Positions 36,595 to 44,799 are shown, counted from the first letter of the stretch. The stretch: DNA of 47,310 bases from Methanobacterium sp. UBA353 (GCA_002496805.1 DALO01000018.1:1-47310); one strand, 5' to 3'. Numbers and translations: made by a program. The notes: generated from the sequence alone by a model not told the origin.

Positions 36595-36957
36595 ATGAAG
36601 ATGGATGAACTAAAAAATCACCCTAATACTGATTTAGATGAAATGGAACATTTAAAAGATGAATTAAATAATTCAAAATATGATAAAGAAATAATTCAAA
36701 TGTCTGAGATTTTAAAAGCCCTTGGAGACCCTATTCGAATTCAAATCATTTATTTGCTTAAATCCAGGAATTTAAGCGTTTTTGAAATAGTGAACGCTTT
36801 AGGTAAACCTCAAAATACAATTTCCAATCATATTAAAGTATTAGAAAATGCAGGTTTGATTGAGGGACATGAAGAAGGTATTTTGATAATTTACTCTCTT
36901 AAAAAACCCGAAATAATAGATCTTTTGGATTCTATATTGAAACCATCGAAAGCATAG
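36595..36957 (+). CDS. ArsR-family regulator, copy 2 (no cysteines)
   Basis: A 120-residue winged-helix protein, colinear with the other two ArsR copies (KALGDPIRIQIIYLLKSRNL at 41-60, KPQNTISNHIKVLENAGLIE). The metal-binding CVC is replaced by S61-V62-F63, and the protein has no cysteine at all. It therefore cannot sense arsenite by thiol coordination; it may sense something else or act without ligand. The ATG at 36595 is preferred to the GTG at 36586. It lies 18 bases after the Fe-S fusion gene and just before the mini-thioredoxin gene. Confidence 0.88.
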   Translation: MKMDELKNHPNTDLDEMEHLKDELNNSKYDKEIIQMSEILKALGDPIRIQIIYLLKSRNLSVFEIVNALGKPQNTISNHIKVLENAGLIEGHEEGILIIYSLKKPEIIDLLDSILKPSKA

Positions 36958-36980
36958 TAGAATTATCTGAGGCGATATGA

Positions 36981-37220
36981 ATGAAAATAGAAGTATACGG
37001 AACTGGATGCGGCAATTGTAAAGCAGTAGAAAAGAACGCTGCAAAAGCTATAAAAGAGTCAGAAGTAGACGCAGAAATCGTAAAAATCCAGGAAATGGAC
37101 CAGATATTTGCAGCAGGAATAATCGAAACTCCAGGATTAGGAATAGATGGGGAAATAAAATCCATGGGACGTATTCCCTCAGTGGATGAGATAAAAAAAT
37201 GGATAGAATCAAAAAAATGA
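36981..37220 (+). CDS. Mini-thioredoxin with CGNC active site, copy 1
   Basis: A 79-residue thioredoxin-fold protein of the small archaeal type represented by MTH895. The active site is GTGCGNCKAVEK (C10, C13), with the cis-proline in ETPGLGIDGE and the end GRIPSVDEIKKWIESKK. GAGGCGAT precedes the ATG. It probably reduces disulfides or metalloid-bound thiols of island proteins; thioredoxin-type ArsC needs such a partner. More than half of its residues are identical with the second copy at 41.5 kb. Confidence 0.92.
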   Translation: MKIEVYGTGCGNCKAVEKNAAKAIKESEVDAEIVKIQEMDQIFAAGIIETPGLGIDGEIKSMGRIPSVDEIKKWIESKK

Positions 37221-37261
37221 AATAATGTCAATTGATTTACATTTTTTATGGAGGTACTTAA

Positions 37262-38035
37262 ATGAAAAGTATGGGCTTCATTGGCGGAGGAAGAGTAACC
37301 AAAATACTATTAAATGGTTTTAAAAAGGCAGGAATGACATTGAATAATGTAGTGGTGTATGATACTAATTCAGATACTCTTAAAGAACTTAAAAAAGAGT
37401 TTCCTGAAATAGAAACAGTTTCAGATGATAACCGGCTTGTTGCTTCACAGGATATGGCTTTTCTAGCTGTTCATCCACCTGCAATGGCCAGTATCTTAGA
37501 AGAAATCAAATCATATTTGAATCCAGATTCAGTTGTCATTTCCCTGGCACCGAAACCCAAAATCGAACAAATTTCCAGTTTATTAGGTGGTTTTACCCGT
37601 ATCGTGCGCATGATACCTAACGCACCATCCATAATCAATGAGGGTTACAATCCCATCACATTCGCTCCAGAGATAAATGCTTCTCTGAAAAAAGAGATTC
37701 TAGATTTATTCAATGTTTTAGGTGTTACTCCGGAGGTGGAGGAAAATAAACTGGAAGCTTATGCAGTTTTAACGGCCATGGGCCCAACTTATTTCTGGTT
37801 CCAGTTCAATGAATTATTACAATTAGGACGTTCATTTGGACTAGCAGATACGGAGATAAAGGACAGTTTATGGAACATGATCTCTGGTGCAGCACAAACA
37901 TTCTACCAATCTGAGTTAAACCCAGAGGAAGTCATTGATCTTGTACCAGTCAAACCAATGGCAGATGAAGAAGAAAAGATAAAAACTGCTTACCAAGCCA
38001 GGCTGGGGGCAATGTTCCAGCAGTTAAGGGAGTGA
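37262..38035 (+). CDS. ProC-like NAD(P)-binding oxidoreductase
   Basis: A 257-residue protein like pyrroline-5-carboxylate reductase. The N-terminal Rossmann fold is MGFIGGGRVTKILLNGFKKA, and AFLAVHPPAM and VVISLAPKPKIEQI follow. The proline-rich RIVRMIPNAPSIINEGYNPI is the ProC signature region, and the C-terminal helices include LTAMGPTYFWFQFNEL. It lacks the usual ProC end, so the substrate may not be pyrroline-5-carboxylate. GGAGGT lies upstream of the ATG. It sits inside the arsenic island between a mini-thioredoxin and an ABC exporter; a link to arsenic is not evident. Confidence 0.85.
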   Translation: MKSMGFIGGGRVTKILLNGFKKAGMTLNNVVVYDTNSDTLKELKKEFPEIETVSDDNRLVASQDMAFLAVHPPAMASILEEIKSYLNPDSVVISLAPKPKIEQISSLLGGFTRIVRMIPNAPSIINEGYNPITFAPEINASLKKEILDLFNVLGVTPEVEENKLEAYAVLTAMGPTYFWFQFNELLQLGRSFGLADTEIKDSLWNMISGAAQTFYQSELNPEEVIDLVPVKPMADEEEKIKTAYQARLGAMFQQLRE

Positions 38036-38089
38036 AATAAACCCGTTATTTTCTTTTGGAATAGAATTTTTTTTCAGGGGGAGATCTGA

Positions 38090-39013
38090 ATGAAGAATGT
38101 TGTAGAAGTTCAGAACCTAACCAAGGGCTACAAGGAAATTAAAGCCGTTGATGGTGTGAACTTTAAGGTTAAAAAAGGAGAAATATTCGGCTTCCTAGGA
38201 CCTAATGGGGCTGGGAAGACCACCACAGTCAGAATGTTAACTGGTATAATCAAACCCGACAGTGGAAAAGCTTACATCTTAGGGTACAACATTCAGAAAG
38301 AGCCTTTAAAAGCTAAAGAGCATCTGGGAGTGGTTCCTGAAACTTCCAATGCTTACGTAGACCTGTCTGCATGGCAGAATCTGATCTTAACAGCTGATCT
38401 ATACGGGGTGCATAAAAAAGATGCTGAAAAAAGAGCAGATGACCTTTTAAAGGAATTCGATCTTTATGAACGAAGAAATGATAAGGTTAAAGGGTTTTCC
38501 AAAGGTATGAAGCAACGTTTGATCCTGGCCATGGCTCTGATTAACGATCCACAACTTTTATTTTTAGATGAGCCTACAAGTGGTCTGGATGTTCAAAGCA
38601 GCATTTTAATCCGGCAGATGCTGTTGCAGCTTCGTGAAAAAGGTAAAACCATCTTACTCACCACTCACAACCTGGAAGAAGCCAATAAACTATGTGAAAG
38701 GATAGCAATCATCAACAAAGGCAAAATTGCTGCCATAGACACTCCTGAAAACCTTAAAAAAATGATAAAAAAGCTGAACACTATAGAGGTAACCTTCGAT
38801 GGCCCTATAAACGTCCAGGATTTATCAGACATCCCTGAGATACAGGATATCAGGAAAACTGGGGATAAATTCATTTTAAACACGAATAATATTAACAACC
38901 TCATTTCTGCCGTTACAGGATATGCAAAATCTAAAGATGTCAAGATAGTTGCTCTGAACACCCTAGACCCGTCACTGGAAGAAGTTTTCATAGAACTCAC
39001 CAGGAGGAGTTAA
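38090..39013 (+). CDS. ABC transporter ATP-binding protein
   Basis: A 307-residue ATPase of the ABC-2/DrrA class. Walker A is GPNGAGKT (37-44), the signature FSKGMKQR, Walker B LLFLDEPTSG, and the switch LLTTHNLEEANKL. A C-terminal extension of about 80 residues after residue 225 is usual in this class. GGGGAGAT precedes the ATG. The next gene, three bases after the stop, encodes the permease. Together they form an exporter whose substrate is unknown. Confidence 0.93.
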   Translation: MKNVVEVQNLTKGYKEIKAVDGVNFKVKKGEIFGFLGPNGAGKTTTVRMLTGIIKPDSGKAYILGYNIQKEPLKAKEHLGVVPETSNAYVDLSAWQNLILTADLYGVHKKDAEKRADDLLKEFDLYERRNDKVKGFSKGMKQRLILAMALINDPQLLFLDEPTSGLDVQSSILIRQMLLQLREKGKTILLTTHNLEEANKLCERIAIINKGKIAAIDTPENLKKMIKKLNTIEVTFDGPINVQDLSDIPEIQDIRKTGDKFILNTNNINNLISAVTGYAKSKDVKIVALNTLDPSLEEVFIELTRRS

Positions 39014-39016
39014 TAG

Positions 39017-39769
39017 ATGTTAAATATTTATTTCAGCCAGTTGAAACGTTCTCTAGCCATTATGAAAAAAGACATTTTGATCTACTACCTCAAAGGACCA
39101 GTAATCATATTCGGAATCTTGATACCCTTATTCTTGTTCCTAGCTTTTTTAACCGGAAGTAAAAATTTATCCACAGATTTTCTTATATCTGGACTCATTG
39201 GTATGACCATGCTCTTCACCGCCACCTCGGTATCTCCAGTTATAACTCCCTGGGAATCACAGATGAACACCCTAGAAAGGCTGATGACATACCCCATATC
39301 CATTTACACTCTCATACTTGGTGATATCCTGGCTTCAGTCCTCTTTGGAGCATTAATAACCATGGTGCCAGTGATCATAGGATTAATCATCGGAGTAAAT
39401 ATAATACATCCCATTATCCTTATTGTAGGAATTATCCTCGCTTCCCTTTGTTTCTCCGCCCTCGGACTCTTAATGGCTACTCCACCTACTAATGCTCCCT
39501 CCAACGTCATGATGATATCTTCCTTGATTAAATTTCCACTGGTATTCATTAGCGGAATTTTCATCCCTCTAGAAAGCATGCCTTTCTGGGGCAAAGCCAT
39601 TGCATCATTTTCACCTCTCACCTATTTCACGGATTTAACCCGATATTCTCTAGGAAATGGCAGTTATTATCCCATACTACTTGATTTCACGGTTATCATC
39701 CTGTTCACAGTTATATTCTTTGCACTGGCTGTCAAAATTCATAAGAAAACCTTACCAATGAGAATTTAA
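39017..39769 (+). CDS. ABC-2 type transporter permease
   Basis: A 250-residue membrane protein with six predicted hydrophobic segments (about 28-48, 55-78, 98-120, 128-160, 170-185, 220-242). The ABC-2 pattern includes the amphipathic start LKRSLAIMKKDILIYYLKGP and the late motif FPLVFISGIFIPLESMPFW. Its ribosome site GGAGGAGT lies in the last codons of the ATPase gene, showing translational coupling. It forms the membrane half of the exporter. Confidence 0.92.
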   Translation: MLNIYFSQLKRSLAIMKKDILIYYLKGPVIIFGILIPLFLFLAFLTGSKNLSTDFLISGLIGMTMLFTATSVSPVITPWESQMNTLERLMTYPISIYTLILGDILASVLFGALITMVPVIIGLIIGVNIIHPIILIVGIILASLCFSALGLLMATPPTNAPSNVMMISSLIKFPLVFISGIFIPLESMPFWGKAIASFSPLTYFTDLTRYSLGNGSYYPILLDFTVIILFTVIFFALAVKIHKKTLPMRI

Positions 39770-39799
39770 CTAATTTAAAACTAAAAAGTGGTTAAAAAT

Positions 39800-39936
39800 A
39801 TGAATAAATATGATAAACAGTCGGGCAAGGCAAATAGGAAAGAGTTCGTGTACCAATTCCAGTAAATACAGATAAATGTACAAAATGTGGCATATGTACG
39901 TTACTGTGTCCATATCAAGCCATAAATGTAGATTAA
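39800..39936 (+). pseudogene. Frameshifted mini-ferredoxin gene
   Basis: An ATG at 39800 opens MNKYDKQSGKANRKE and then runs into a stop. One frame away, from about 39843, the sequence reads RVRVPIPVNTDKCTKCGICT then LLCPYQAINVD and ends with TAA (39934-39936). The second part is a clean 4Fe-4S motif (CxxCxxCxxxCP) but has no start codon in its own frame. One single-base indel would join both parts into a protein of about 44 residues. It is either a broken gene or a sequencing error; a programmed frameshift is a remote option. Confidence 0.6.
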
Positions 39937-39972
39937 AAGACAAATTTATTGTTTGAATACTGAGGATGTGAT

Positions 39973-40422
39973 ATGATGTATAAAAAGATATTATTGCCTA
40001 CAGATGGTTCTAAGTGTGCGGGAAAAGCTGCTAAACATGCTATCCTACTTGCCAGCCAGAACAACGCAGAACTTATTGTTTTAAATGTCTTAGAAACCCG
40101 TTCACTCGCGGGATTGCCAGTTGAGGAATTTAACCGGAAGATAAATGAAATATTTAGACAAGAAGGGATCCATGCATTGGAACAAATCTCTAAGATGCAT
40201 AAAGACTTGTCACGTGAAAAAGATATCCGGAGCTTTAAACTAACTCTGAAGACGGAAGAAGGTCATCCTGCAGATATGATATTGCTAACTGCTGAAAAAG
40301 AGAACGTAGATCTGGTGGTTATAGGTGCCTCAGGAAAACACTCCGTAGAAAGGTTTATACTGGGCAGTATAGCCGAAAAAGTGGTCAGGCACGCTAAATG
40401 CCCTGTTTTAACAGTACATTAA
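39973..40422 (+). CDS. Universal stress protein (UspA family)
   Basis: A 149-residue UspA-fold protein. It begins YKKILLPTDGSKCAGKAAKHA and ends with the ATP-binding pattern VIGASGKHSVERFILGSIAE and VVRHAKCPVLTV, so it is the nucleotide-binding type. GAGGATGTGAT precedes the start; two adjacent ATGs (39973, 39976) are possible. It is located in the arsenic island just before the ArsP-like permease and may respond to the same stress. Confidence 0.92.
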   Translation: MMYKKILLPTDGSKCAGKAAKHAILLASQNNAELIVLNVLETRSLAGLPVEEFNRKINEIFRQEGIHALEQISKMHKDLSREKDIRSFKLTLKTEEGHPADMILLTAEKENVDLVVIGASGKHSVERFILGSIAEKVVRHAKCPVLTVH

Positions 40423-40475
40423 AAAATTACAATAAAAATCAAATCAAAAATTTAAAAAAAAGTTAGAGGTAAAAT

Positions 40476-41468
40476 ATGGTCCCTGATATTCTACAGGAAG
40501 GTGTCAATTATCTTACTTACGTCCTAATGGGTTTAGACCCGACATCAGCGTTAGGAAGTGCAGTTAATTTTTTCATATATGACACTATCAAAATTTTAAT
40601 CTTATTAACTGTGATAATATTTGCCATCGCTTTCTTCAGAAGCTATATATCACCAATTAAAGTTAGAAAAGCTTTAGCTAAGAGAAATGAATATATTGGA
40701 AATGTTGCAGCTGCCTTAGTAGGTATCATCACTCCGTTCTGTTCTTGCTCTGCAGTACCACTCTTCATCGGGTTCGTTGAATCAGGAGTTCCATTAGGTG
40801 TAACGTTCTCTTTCCTAATAGCATCACCCATGGTTAATGAAATAGCCATAATTTTACTATGGGGCATGTTAGGATGGCAGATAACAGCTTTATATATCAT
40901 ATCTGGACTTATCATTGCTATTATTGCAGGAATAATAATTGGAAAGCTTAAATTGGAAGGGGAAGTGGAAAGTTATGTTTATGAAATGATAGATAAAATA
41001 AAAGCAGCTGAGAAAGCCGGTGTTACTTTAGAAGAGGAAAAGCAGACACCTAAAGAGCGTTTTTTGTCTTCAAGAGATTACACATTTGATTTATTGAAAA
41101 AAATTAGCCCCTATGTTGTAATAGCCATAGGAATAGGTGCAATTATCCACGGATATGCTCCTGCAGATTTCCTCATTACATACGCAGGTCCAGGTAATCC
41201 TTTAGCAGTGCCCATAGCAGTATTAATCGGTGTACCTTTATATTCAAATGCTGCGGGAATTATTCCATTAGTAGCTGTCTTTATAGAAAAAGGCATACCC
41301 ATTGGAACCGCTTTAGCCTTTATGATGGCAGTAACTGCACTATCATTACCAGAGATGATTATACTCAGAAAAGTGTTAAAACCTAAACTTCTGGCTATAT
41401 TCATAGGCATATTGGCCGTGTCTATAACTGCCATAGGCTACCTTTTCAACGCTATAATCTACCTGTAA
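40476..41468 (+). CDS. arsP: ArsP-like permease (COG0701/DUF318)
   Basis: A 330-residue integral membrane protein with about eight to nine segments in two halves and a charged loop (about 170-205). The first half has TPFCSCSAVPLFIGFVESG (87-105) with C89 and C91, and SPMVNEIAI. The second half has GVPLYSNAAGIIPL. Family knowledge: members with TPFCSCS include ArsP, which exports trivalent methylated or aromatic arsenicals, and relatives of unknown function. With arsM in the island, export of methylarsenite is plausible. AGAGGTAAA precedes the ATG. A mini-thioredoxin follows, as is common for this permease family. Confidence 0.85.
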   Translation: MVPDILQEGVNYLTYVLMGLDPTSALGSAVNFFIYDTIKILILLTVIIFAIAFFRSYISPIKVRKALAKRNEYIGNVAAALVGIITPFCSCSAVPLFIGFVESGVPLGVTFSFLIASPMVNEIAIILLWGMLGWQITALYIISGLIIAIIAGIIIGKLKLEGEVESYVYEMIDKIKAAEKAGVTLEEEKQTPKERFLSSRDYTFDLLKKISPYVVIAIGIGAIIHGYAPADFLITYAGPGNPLAVPIAVLIGVPLYSNAAGIIPLVAVFIEKGIPIGTALAFMMAVTALSLPEMIILRKVLKPKLLAIFIGILAVSITAIGYLFNAIIYL

Positions 41469-41529
41469 TACTACATAAATACGTCTTTAATGTTTTTTAA
41501 TAAAATTAAGGGATAAAGGGGAATAAAAA

Positions 41530-41769
41530 ATGAAAGTTCAGGTTTATGGAACTGGTTGTGGCAATTGTCAGGCACTGGAAAAAACAGCTAAAAAAGCAAT
41601 TGAGGACTTAGGAGTGAATGTGGAAGTTGAGAAAATAGAGGATATGGATAAGATCTTAGAAGCAGGTTTACTTTCAGTTCCGGGATTTGCAGTGGAAGGT
41701 GAAATGAAATCTATGGGACGTGTTCCGTCTGTTGAAGAAATTAAAAAATGGATTAAAGCCAAAATGTAA
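41530..41769 (+). CDS. Mini-thioredoxin with CGNC active site, copy 2
   Basis: A 79-residue small thioredoxin with GTGCGNCQALEK (C10, C13), cis-proline in SVPGFAVEGE and the end GRVPSVEEIKKWIKAKM. AAGGGGAAT lies before the ATG. It is a close paralogue of the protein at 36981-37220 and stands 61 bases behind the ArsP-like permease. It may keep the permease's or ArsC's cysteines reduced. Thioredoxin reductase at 27 kb could recharge it. Confidence 0.92.
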   Translation: MKVQVYGTGCGNCQALEKTAKKAIEDLGVNVEVEKIEDMDKILEAGLLSVPGFAVEGEMKSMGRVPSVEEIKKWIKAKM

Positions 41770-41816
41770 ACCATTTTTTGATCGTGACTCAAATAAAAAT
41801 GGAGAAGGCAATAATA

Positions 41817-42071
41817 ATGGTTCCCGATCTTCGAAAATATGAAAAACTATTGCAAAAAGTTTTAATCATTATTTTATTTGTTATTGGTGCCCTGTTTGTT
41901 ATTGGTGTTTTATTTAATCTGTTTGAATCCTTTAACGGTAGGGTCATTCAAATAACAATTGTTTTAATCTTCTTTTACTTTTTAATCTGGTTAATTGGAG
42001 TAAGATGCAGGCTATCTGGAATGAAAAAGGAAAAAAAAGAAAAGTGTAGACTATTTATTTTATATTTTTAA
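41817..42071 (+). CDS. Small two-helix membrane protein
   Basis: An 84-residue protein with two hydrophobic helices (about 14-34, VLIIILFVIGALFVIGVLFN, and 44-63) and a basic tail RCRLSGMKKEKKEK. GGAGAAGG at 41801-41808 favours the ATG at 41817 over upstream TTG/GTG codons. It lies behind the permease-thioredoxin pair and its end overlaps the convergent DUF166 gene by 12 bases. I do not recognise a family; it may be a permease accessory. Confidence 0.6.
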   Translation: MVPDLRKYEKLLQKVLIIILFVIGALFVIGVLFNLFESFNGRVIQITIVLIFFYFLIWLIGVRCRLSGMKKEKKEKCRLFILYF

Positions 42072-42758
42072 GTCACGATTTTCCAAACGCCTATTTGCAA
42101 ATGCTATTGCCTCTTCAAAAGCGTCTCTGTGAAGCCCTGATGCCATTTCTTTTTTACATTCTTCGTCACTGAAAAGTCGCATTTTGGCTGCTCTGCATGG
42201 ATAGTGTTGTAATTTAAGCCCGGCTTCTGTTGGGAGATTTTCAGGGTCTAATTTTTTACCCAGATAATTTTCTTTTATAAAATCAGATACAAAAGAGGTT
42301 GATCCACAGGGAGATGATCTTAAAACCACTATGTCCTTAAGTTTATTTCCATCTAATTTCAGAACTACTTTGGGCTTCCCTATATCTGATACGAACTTAT
42401 CGAAGATAGGGTTACCATTTTCTTCAAGTTCACACATTATATAAGGGCAGACTATATTATCATGTGATTCTAACTGGTTTTTAAAACCATCACCCCTCCA
42501 TGCGGCCACTATTATCCAGTCGACTTTATCTGCAAATCTTTCCACCAGTTCTAAGGTGAGATCTGGATGGGTAGTGTAGGTTATGAGGATATTAGCATCT
42601 TCAATCTGTTTGACATTTTCTTCGGGTAGTTCAATGTCATCGATAAACATGGAAGTAGGTTGTTCAAGCTCTATAAATACTGTGTCAAATTCTTTTTTTA
42701 TGGTATCGTACGCTCGGTCGCCGTATGGTCCGTCAGTGGCTATTGCAACTTTAATCAT
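42060..42758 (-). CDS. DUF166 protein
   Basis: A 232-residue protein of the archaeal DUF166 family; some members carry a thymidylate-synthase label in databases, which I do not take as established. Visible features are IKVAIATDGPYGDRAYDTI, ILITYTTHPDLTLELVE, VDWIIVAAWRGDGFKNQL, VCPYIMCELEENG, VVLRSSPCGSTSFVSDF and LQHYPCRAAKMRL. Several conserved cysteines (in CPYIMC, SPCGST, YPCRA) suggest a metal or cluster. Its ATG follows the arsC stop directly (TGA-ATG), and its ribosome site AGAGGTGAG lies in the arsC end. The two are cotranslated. Confidence 0.87.
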   Translation of the reverse strand: MIKVAIATDGPYGDRAYDTIKKEFDTVFIELEQPTSMFIDDIELPEENVKQIEDANILITYTTHPDLTLELVERFADKVDWIIVAAWRGDGFKNQLESHDNIVCPYIMCELEENGNPIFDKFVSDIGKPKVVLKLDGNKLKDIVVLRSSPCGSTSFVSDFIKENYLGKKLDPENLPTEAGLKLQHYPCRAAKMRLFSDEECKKEMASGLHRDAFEEAIAFANRRLENRDLKI

Positions 42759-43190
42759 TCACTCACCTCTATAAAATGTTACTTTGATCCATTCTTTAAT
42801 TTCATCTCTAATTTTTCTGAAAGCATCAGTTTTCTCATGGTCAGTTCCATCTACTGCTGCAGGGTCTTCAAATGATTTATGGAGATAAGTTTTTCCTCCA
42901 TGGAAAAAGGGGCATGCCTCACCTTCTCCAACACATACAGTAACCACGTAATTAAATTCAAAGCCCTCAAATTCTTTGAGACTTTTTGAACGATTATCTG
43001 ATATATTAACACCAACTTCTTCTAAGACTTTTACCGCATATGGATTTACGCTCCCAGGATTACTTCCTGCGCTGTAAACATCAAAATTTTTCCCATATAT
43101 TGATTTTAGAAGTCCTTCGGCCATTTGGGAACGGGCAGAGTTGTTTTTGCAGATGAATAATACTCTTTCTTTGGTTTTTTGATTTTTCAT
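42759..43190 (-). CDS. arsC: Arsenate reductase, thioredoxin-coupled (LMW-PTP fold)
   Basis: Reduces arsenate to arsenite. The ATG at 43190 with AAGGT upstream gives 143 residues; longer frames to 43265 would run across the arsR3 promoter. The anion loop is CKNNSARS (C14 to R20), the resolving cysteines are C86 and C93 in TVCVGEGEACPFF, and the general acid is D109 in SFEDPAAVDG. This three-cysteine layout is that of the thioredoxin-dependent pI258 type, so the CGNC mini-thioredoxins are likely donors. It is divergent from arsR3-acr3, 65 bases apart, and heads an operon with DUF166. Confidence 0.93.
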   Translation of the reverse strand: MKNQKTKERVLFICKNNSARSQMAEGLLKSIYGKNFDVYSAGSNPGSVNPYAVKVLEEVGVNISDNRSKSLKEFEGFEFNYVVTVCVGEGEACPFFHGGKTYLHKSFEDPAAVDGTDHEKTDAFRKIRDEIKEWIKVTFYRGE

Positions 43191-43255
43191 TTTAACCTTA
43201 TCAATAAAATAAACATCCGTATATTTAAATATATCATAGTTATATAGCAAATGCC
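43191..43255. promoter_or_regulatory. Shared arsC/arsR3 promoter with palindromic TATA element
   Basis: The 65-base divergent gap contains a perfect 14-base palindrome TATATTTAAATATA (43220-43233). Its core can serve as a TATA box for either direction: it is about 29 bases before the arsR3 ATG and about 36 before the arsC ATG. An ArsR dimer bound there would block both promoters at once. arsR3 would then be nearly leaderless, while arsC has room for its AAGGT ribosome site. Confidence 0.55.
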
Positions 43256-43612
43256 ATGAAAACATGTAACGTTAGTGGGGACGGAAAGCCGGGTCAAGAC
43301 CAGATTAAAAGATTAAAAAAAATAATCTCCGAAATTCCCGATGATGACGTGTTATATGAAAAGGCAGATGTATTAAAGGCCCTTGGAGATCCAACACGAC
43401 TAAAAATAATCTATTTATTAACCTATGGCGAATTGTGTGTTTGTGAAATCTTAACTGCTTTGGAAAAACCACAACCAACCGTATCACACCATTTGAATAT
43501 ATTAAAAAAGGCTGGTTTTTTGAAATGGCGTAAAGAAGGAGTTTGGGTACATTATAGTCTGTCTAATCCAAAAATTACCGATATTTTAGATGAAATGCTT
43601 GAAAATAGATAA
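43256..43612 (+). CDS. arsR: ArsR-family arsenite-responsive repressor, copy 3 (canonical CVC)
   Basis: A 118-residue winged-helix repressor with the classical arsenite-binding motif ELCVCEILTALEKPQ (C61, C63), KALGDPTRLKIIYLL (41-55) and recognition helix TVSHHLNILKKAGFL. C4 near the N-terminus may be a third ligand. It should release DNA when arsenite binds and so derepress itself, acr3 and the divergent arsC-DUF166. acr3 follows 19 bases downstream. Confidence 0.95.
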   Translation: MKTCNVSGDGKPGQDQIKRLKKIISEIPDDDVLYEKADVLKALGDPTRLKIIYLLTYGELCVCEILTALEKPQPTVSHHLNILKKAGFLKWRKEGVWVHYSLSNPKITDILDEMLENR

Positions 43613-43631
43613 TTTTAATGGAGCAGACTAA

Positions 43632-44732
43632 ATGAAAGATGATATTACTGGTCAAGTCACCGATCAAATTTGTGATACTCCAAAGCTGGGATTTTTGGAT
43701 AGATATTTAACTCTTTGGATTTTTCTTGCCATGGTCCTTGGAATTTCTCTGGGTGTCTTTTTACCTGCTTTTAAGGGCATAGTGAACCAGTTCCAGGTGG
43801 GAACCACCAGCATACCCATTGCAATAGGCCTCATACTCATGATGTACCCTCCCCTGGCCCGGGTTCGCTACGAAGAGTTACCCCATGTATTTAGGGACTG
43901 GAAAGTTTTAGGATTAGCTATGTTCCAGAACTGGATAATTGCACCTTTATTGATGTTTGCACTAGCCATAATATTTTTATCTGCCTATCCCGAGTACATG
44001 GTGGGATTGATTCTAATTGGGATAGCACCATGCATAGCTATGGTACTAGTCTGGAACCAACTGGCAAAGGGGAACAATGAATATGCTGCCAGTTTGGTGG
44101 CTTTAAACAGCATTTTTCAAGTCCTTTTTTACAGTGTATACGCATGGTTTTTCATCACCATCGTGCCACCGTTATTAGGAATTCAGGGAACTGCAGTTGA
44201 TGTTAGTATTCTGCAGATAGCTCAAAGTGTATTCATTTATCTGGGTATACCATTCATTGCCGGATTTTTCACCAGGTTCTTCCTAGTTAGAATTAAAGGA
44301 AAAGAGTGGTACCATGAAAAATTCATACCAAAAATAAGCCCCATAACCCTGATAGCTCTTTTATTCACCATTGTGGTAATGTTCAGCTTAAAAGGAGATT
44401 ACATAGTCCAGATACCCTTCGATGTGGTTATCATAGCCATACCTCTCCTGGTATATTTTGTGGTAATGTTTTTCATCACCTTCTTCCTGGGATACAAATT
44501 AGGTGCTGACTACAGCCGAACTACAGCCATTTCATTCACCGCAGCCAGTAATAACTTTGAACTGGCTATAGCTGTGGCTATAGCGGTTTTTGGTATTGGG
44601 TCTGGAGTGGCATTTGCCACGGTAATAGGTCCCCTGATAGAGGTTCCCGTGTTAATAAGTCTGGTTAACGTTGCTTTATACTTCCAAAAAAGGTACTTCA
44701 AGGGATCATATTCAAAAAATCTTGATAATTGA
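43632..44732 (+). CDS. acr3: Arsenite efflux permease Acr3
   Basis: Exports As(III) across the membrane, driven by the proton gradient. The 366-residue protein has ten predicted segments. Family marks are FLDRYLTLWIFLAMVLG, GLILMMYPPLARVRYEEL, FQNWIIAPLLMF, the conserved transport cysteine C134 in GIAPCIAMVLVWNQLAKGN, and SFTAASNNFELAIAVAIAVFG. GGAG precedes the ATG. It is cotranscribed with arsR3 and completes a standard arsRC-acr3 set. Confidence 0.96.
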   Translation: MKDDITGQVTDQICDTPKLGFLDRYLTLWIFLAMVLGISLGVFLPAFKGIVNQFQVGTTSIPIAIGLILMMYPPLARVRYEELPHVFRDWKVLGLAMFQNWIIAPLLMFALAIIFLSAYPEYMVGLILIGIAPCIAMVLVWNQLAKGNNEYAASLVALNSIFQVLFYSVYAWFFITIVPPLLGIQGTAVDVSILQIAQSVFIYLGIPFIAGFFTRFFLVRIKGKEWYHEKFIPKISPITLIALLFTIVVMFSLKGDYIVQIPFDVVIIAIPLLVYFVVMFFITFFLGYKLGADYSRTTAISFTAASNNFELAIAVAIAVFGIGSGVAFATVIGPLIEVPVLISLVNVALYFQKRYFKGSYSKNLDN

Positions 44733-44799
44733 TAATTTATCCCCTCAAAACTATCTACATTAGAAAAAACAATAATTAATCTTATTCATGGCGATCAAA

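Noticed and set aside
43191..43265. An N-terminal extension of ArsC up to 43265.
   Set aside because: It would cross the shared promoter and overlap arsR3; ATG 43190 gives the normal ArsC start right before VLFICKNNSAR.
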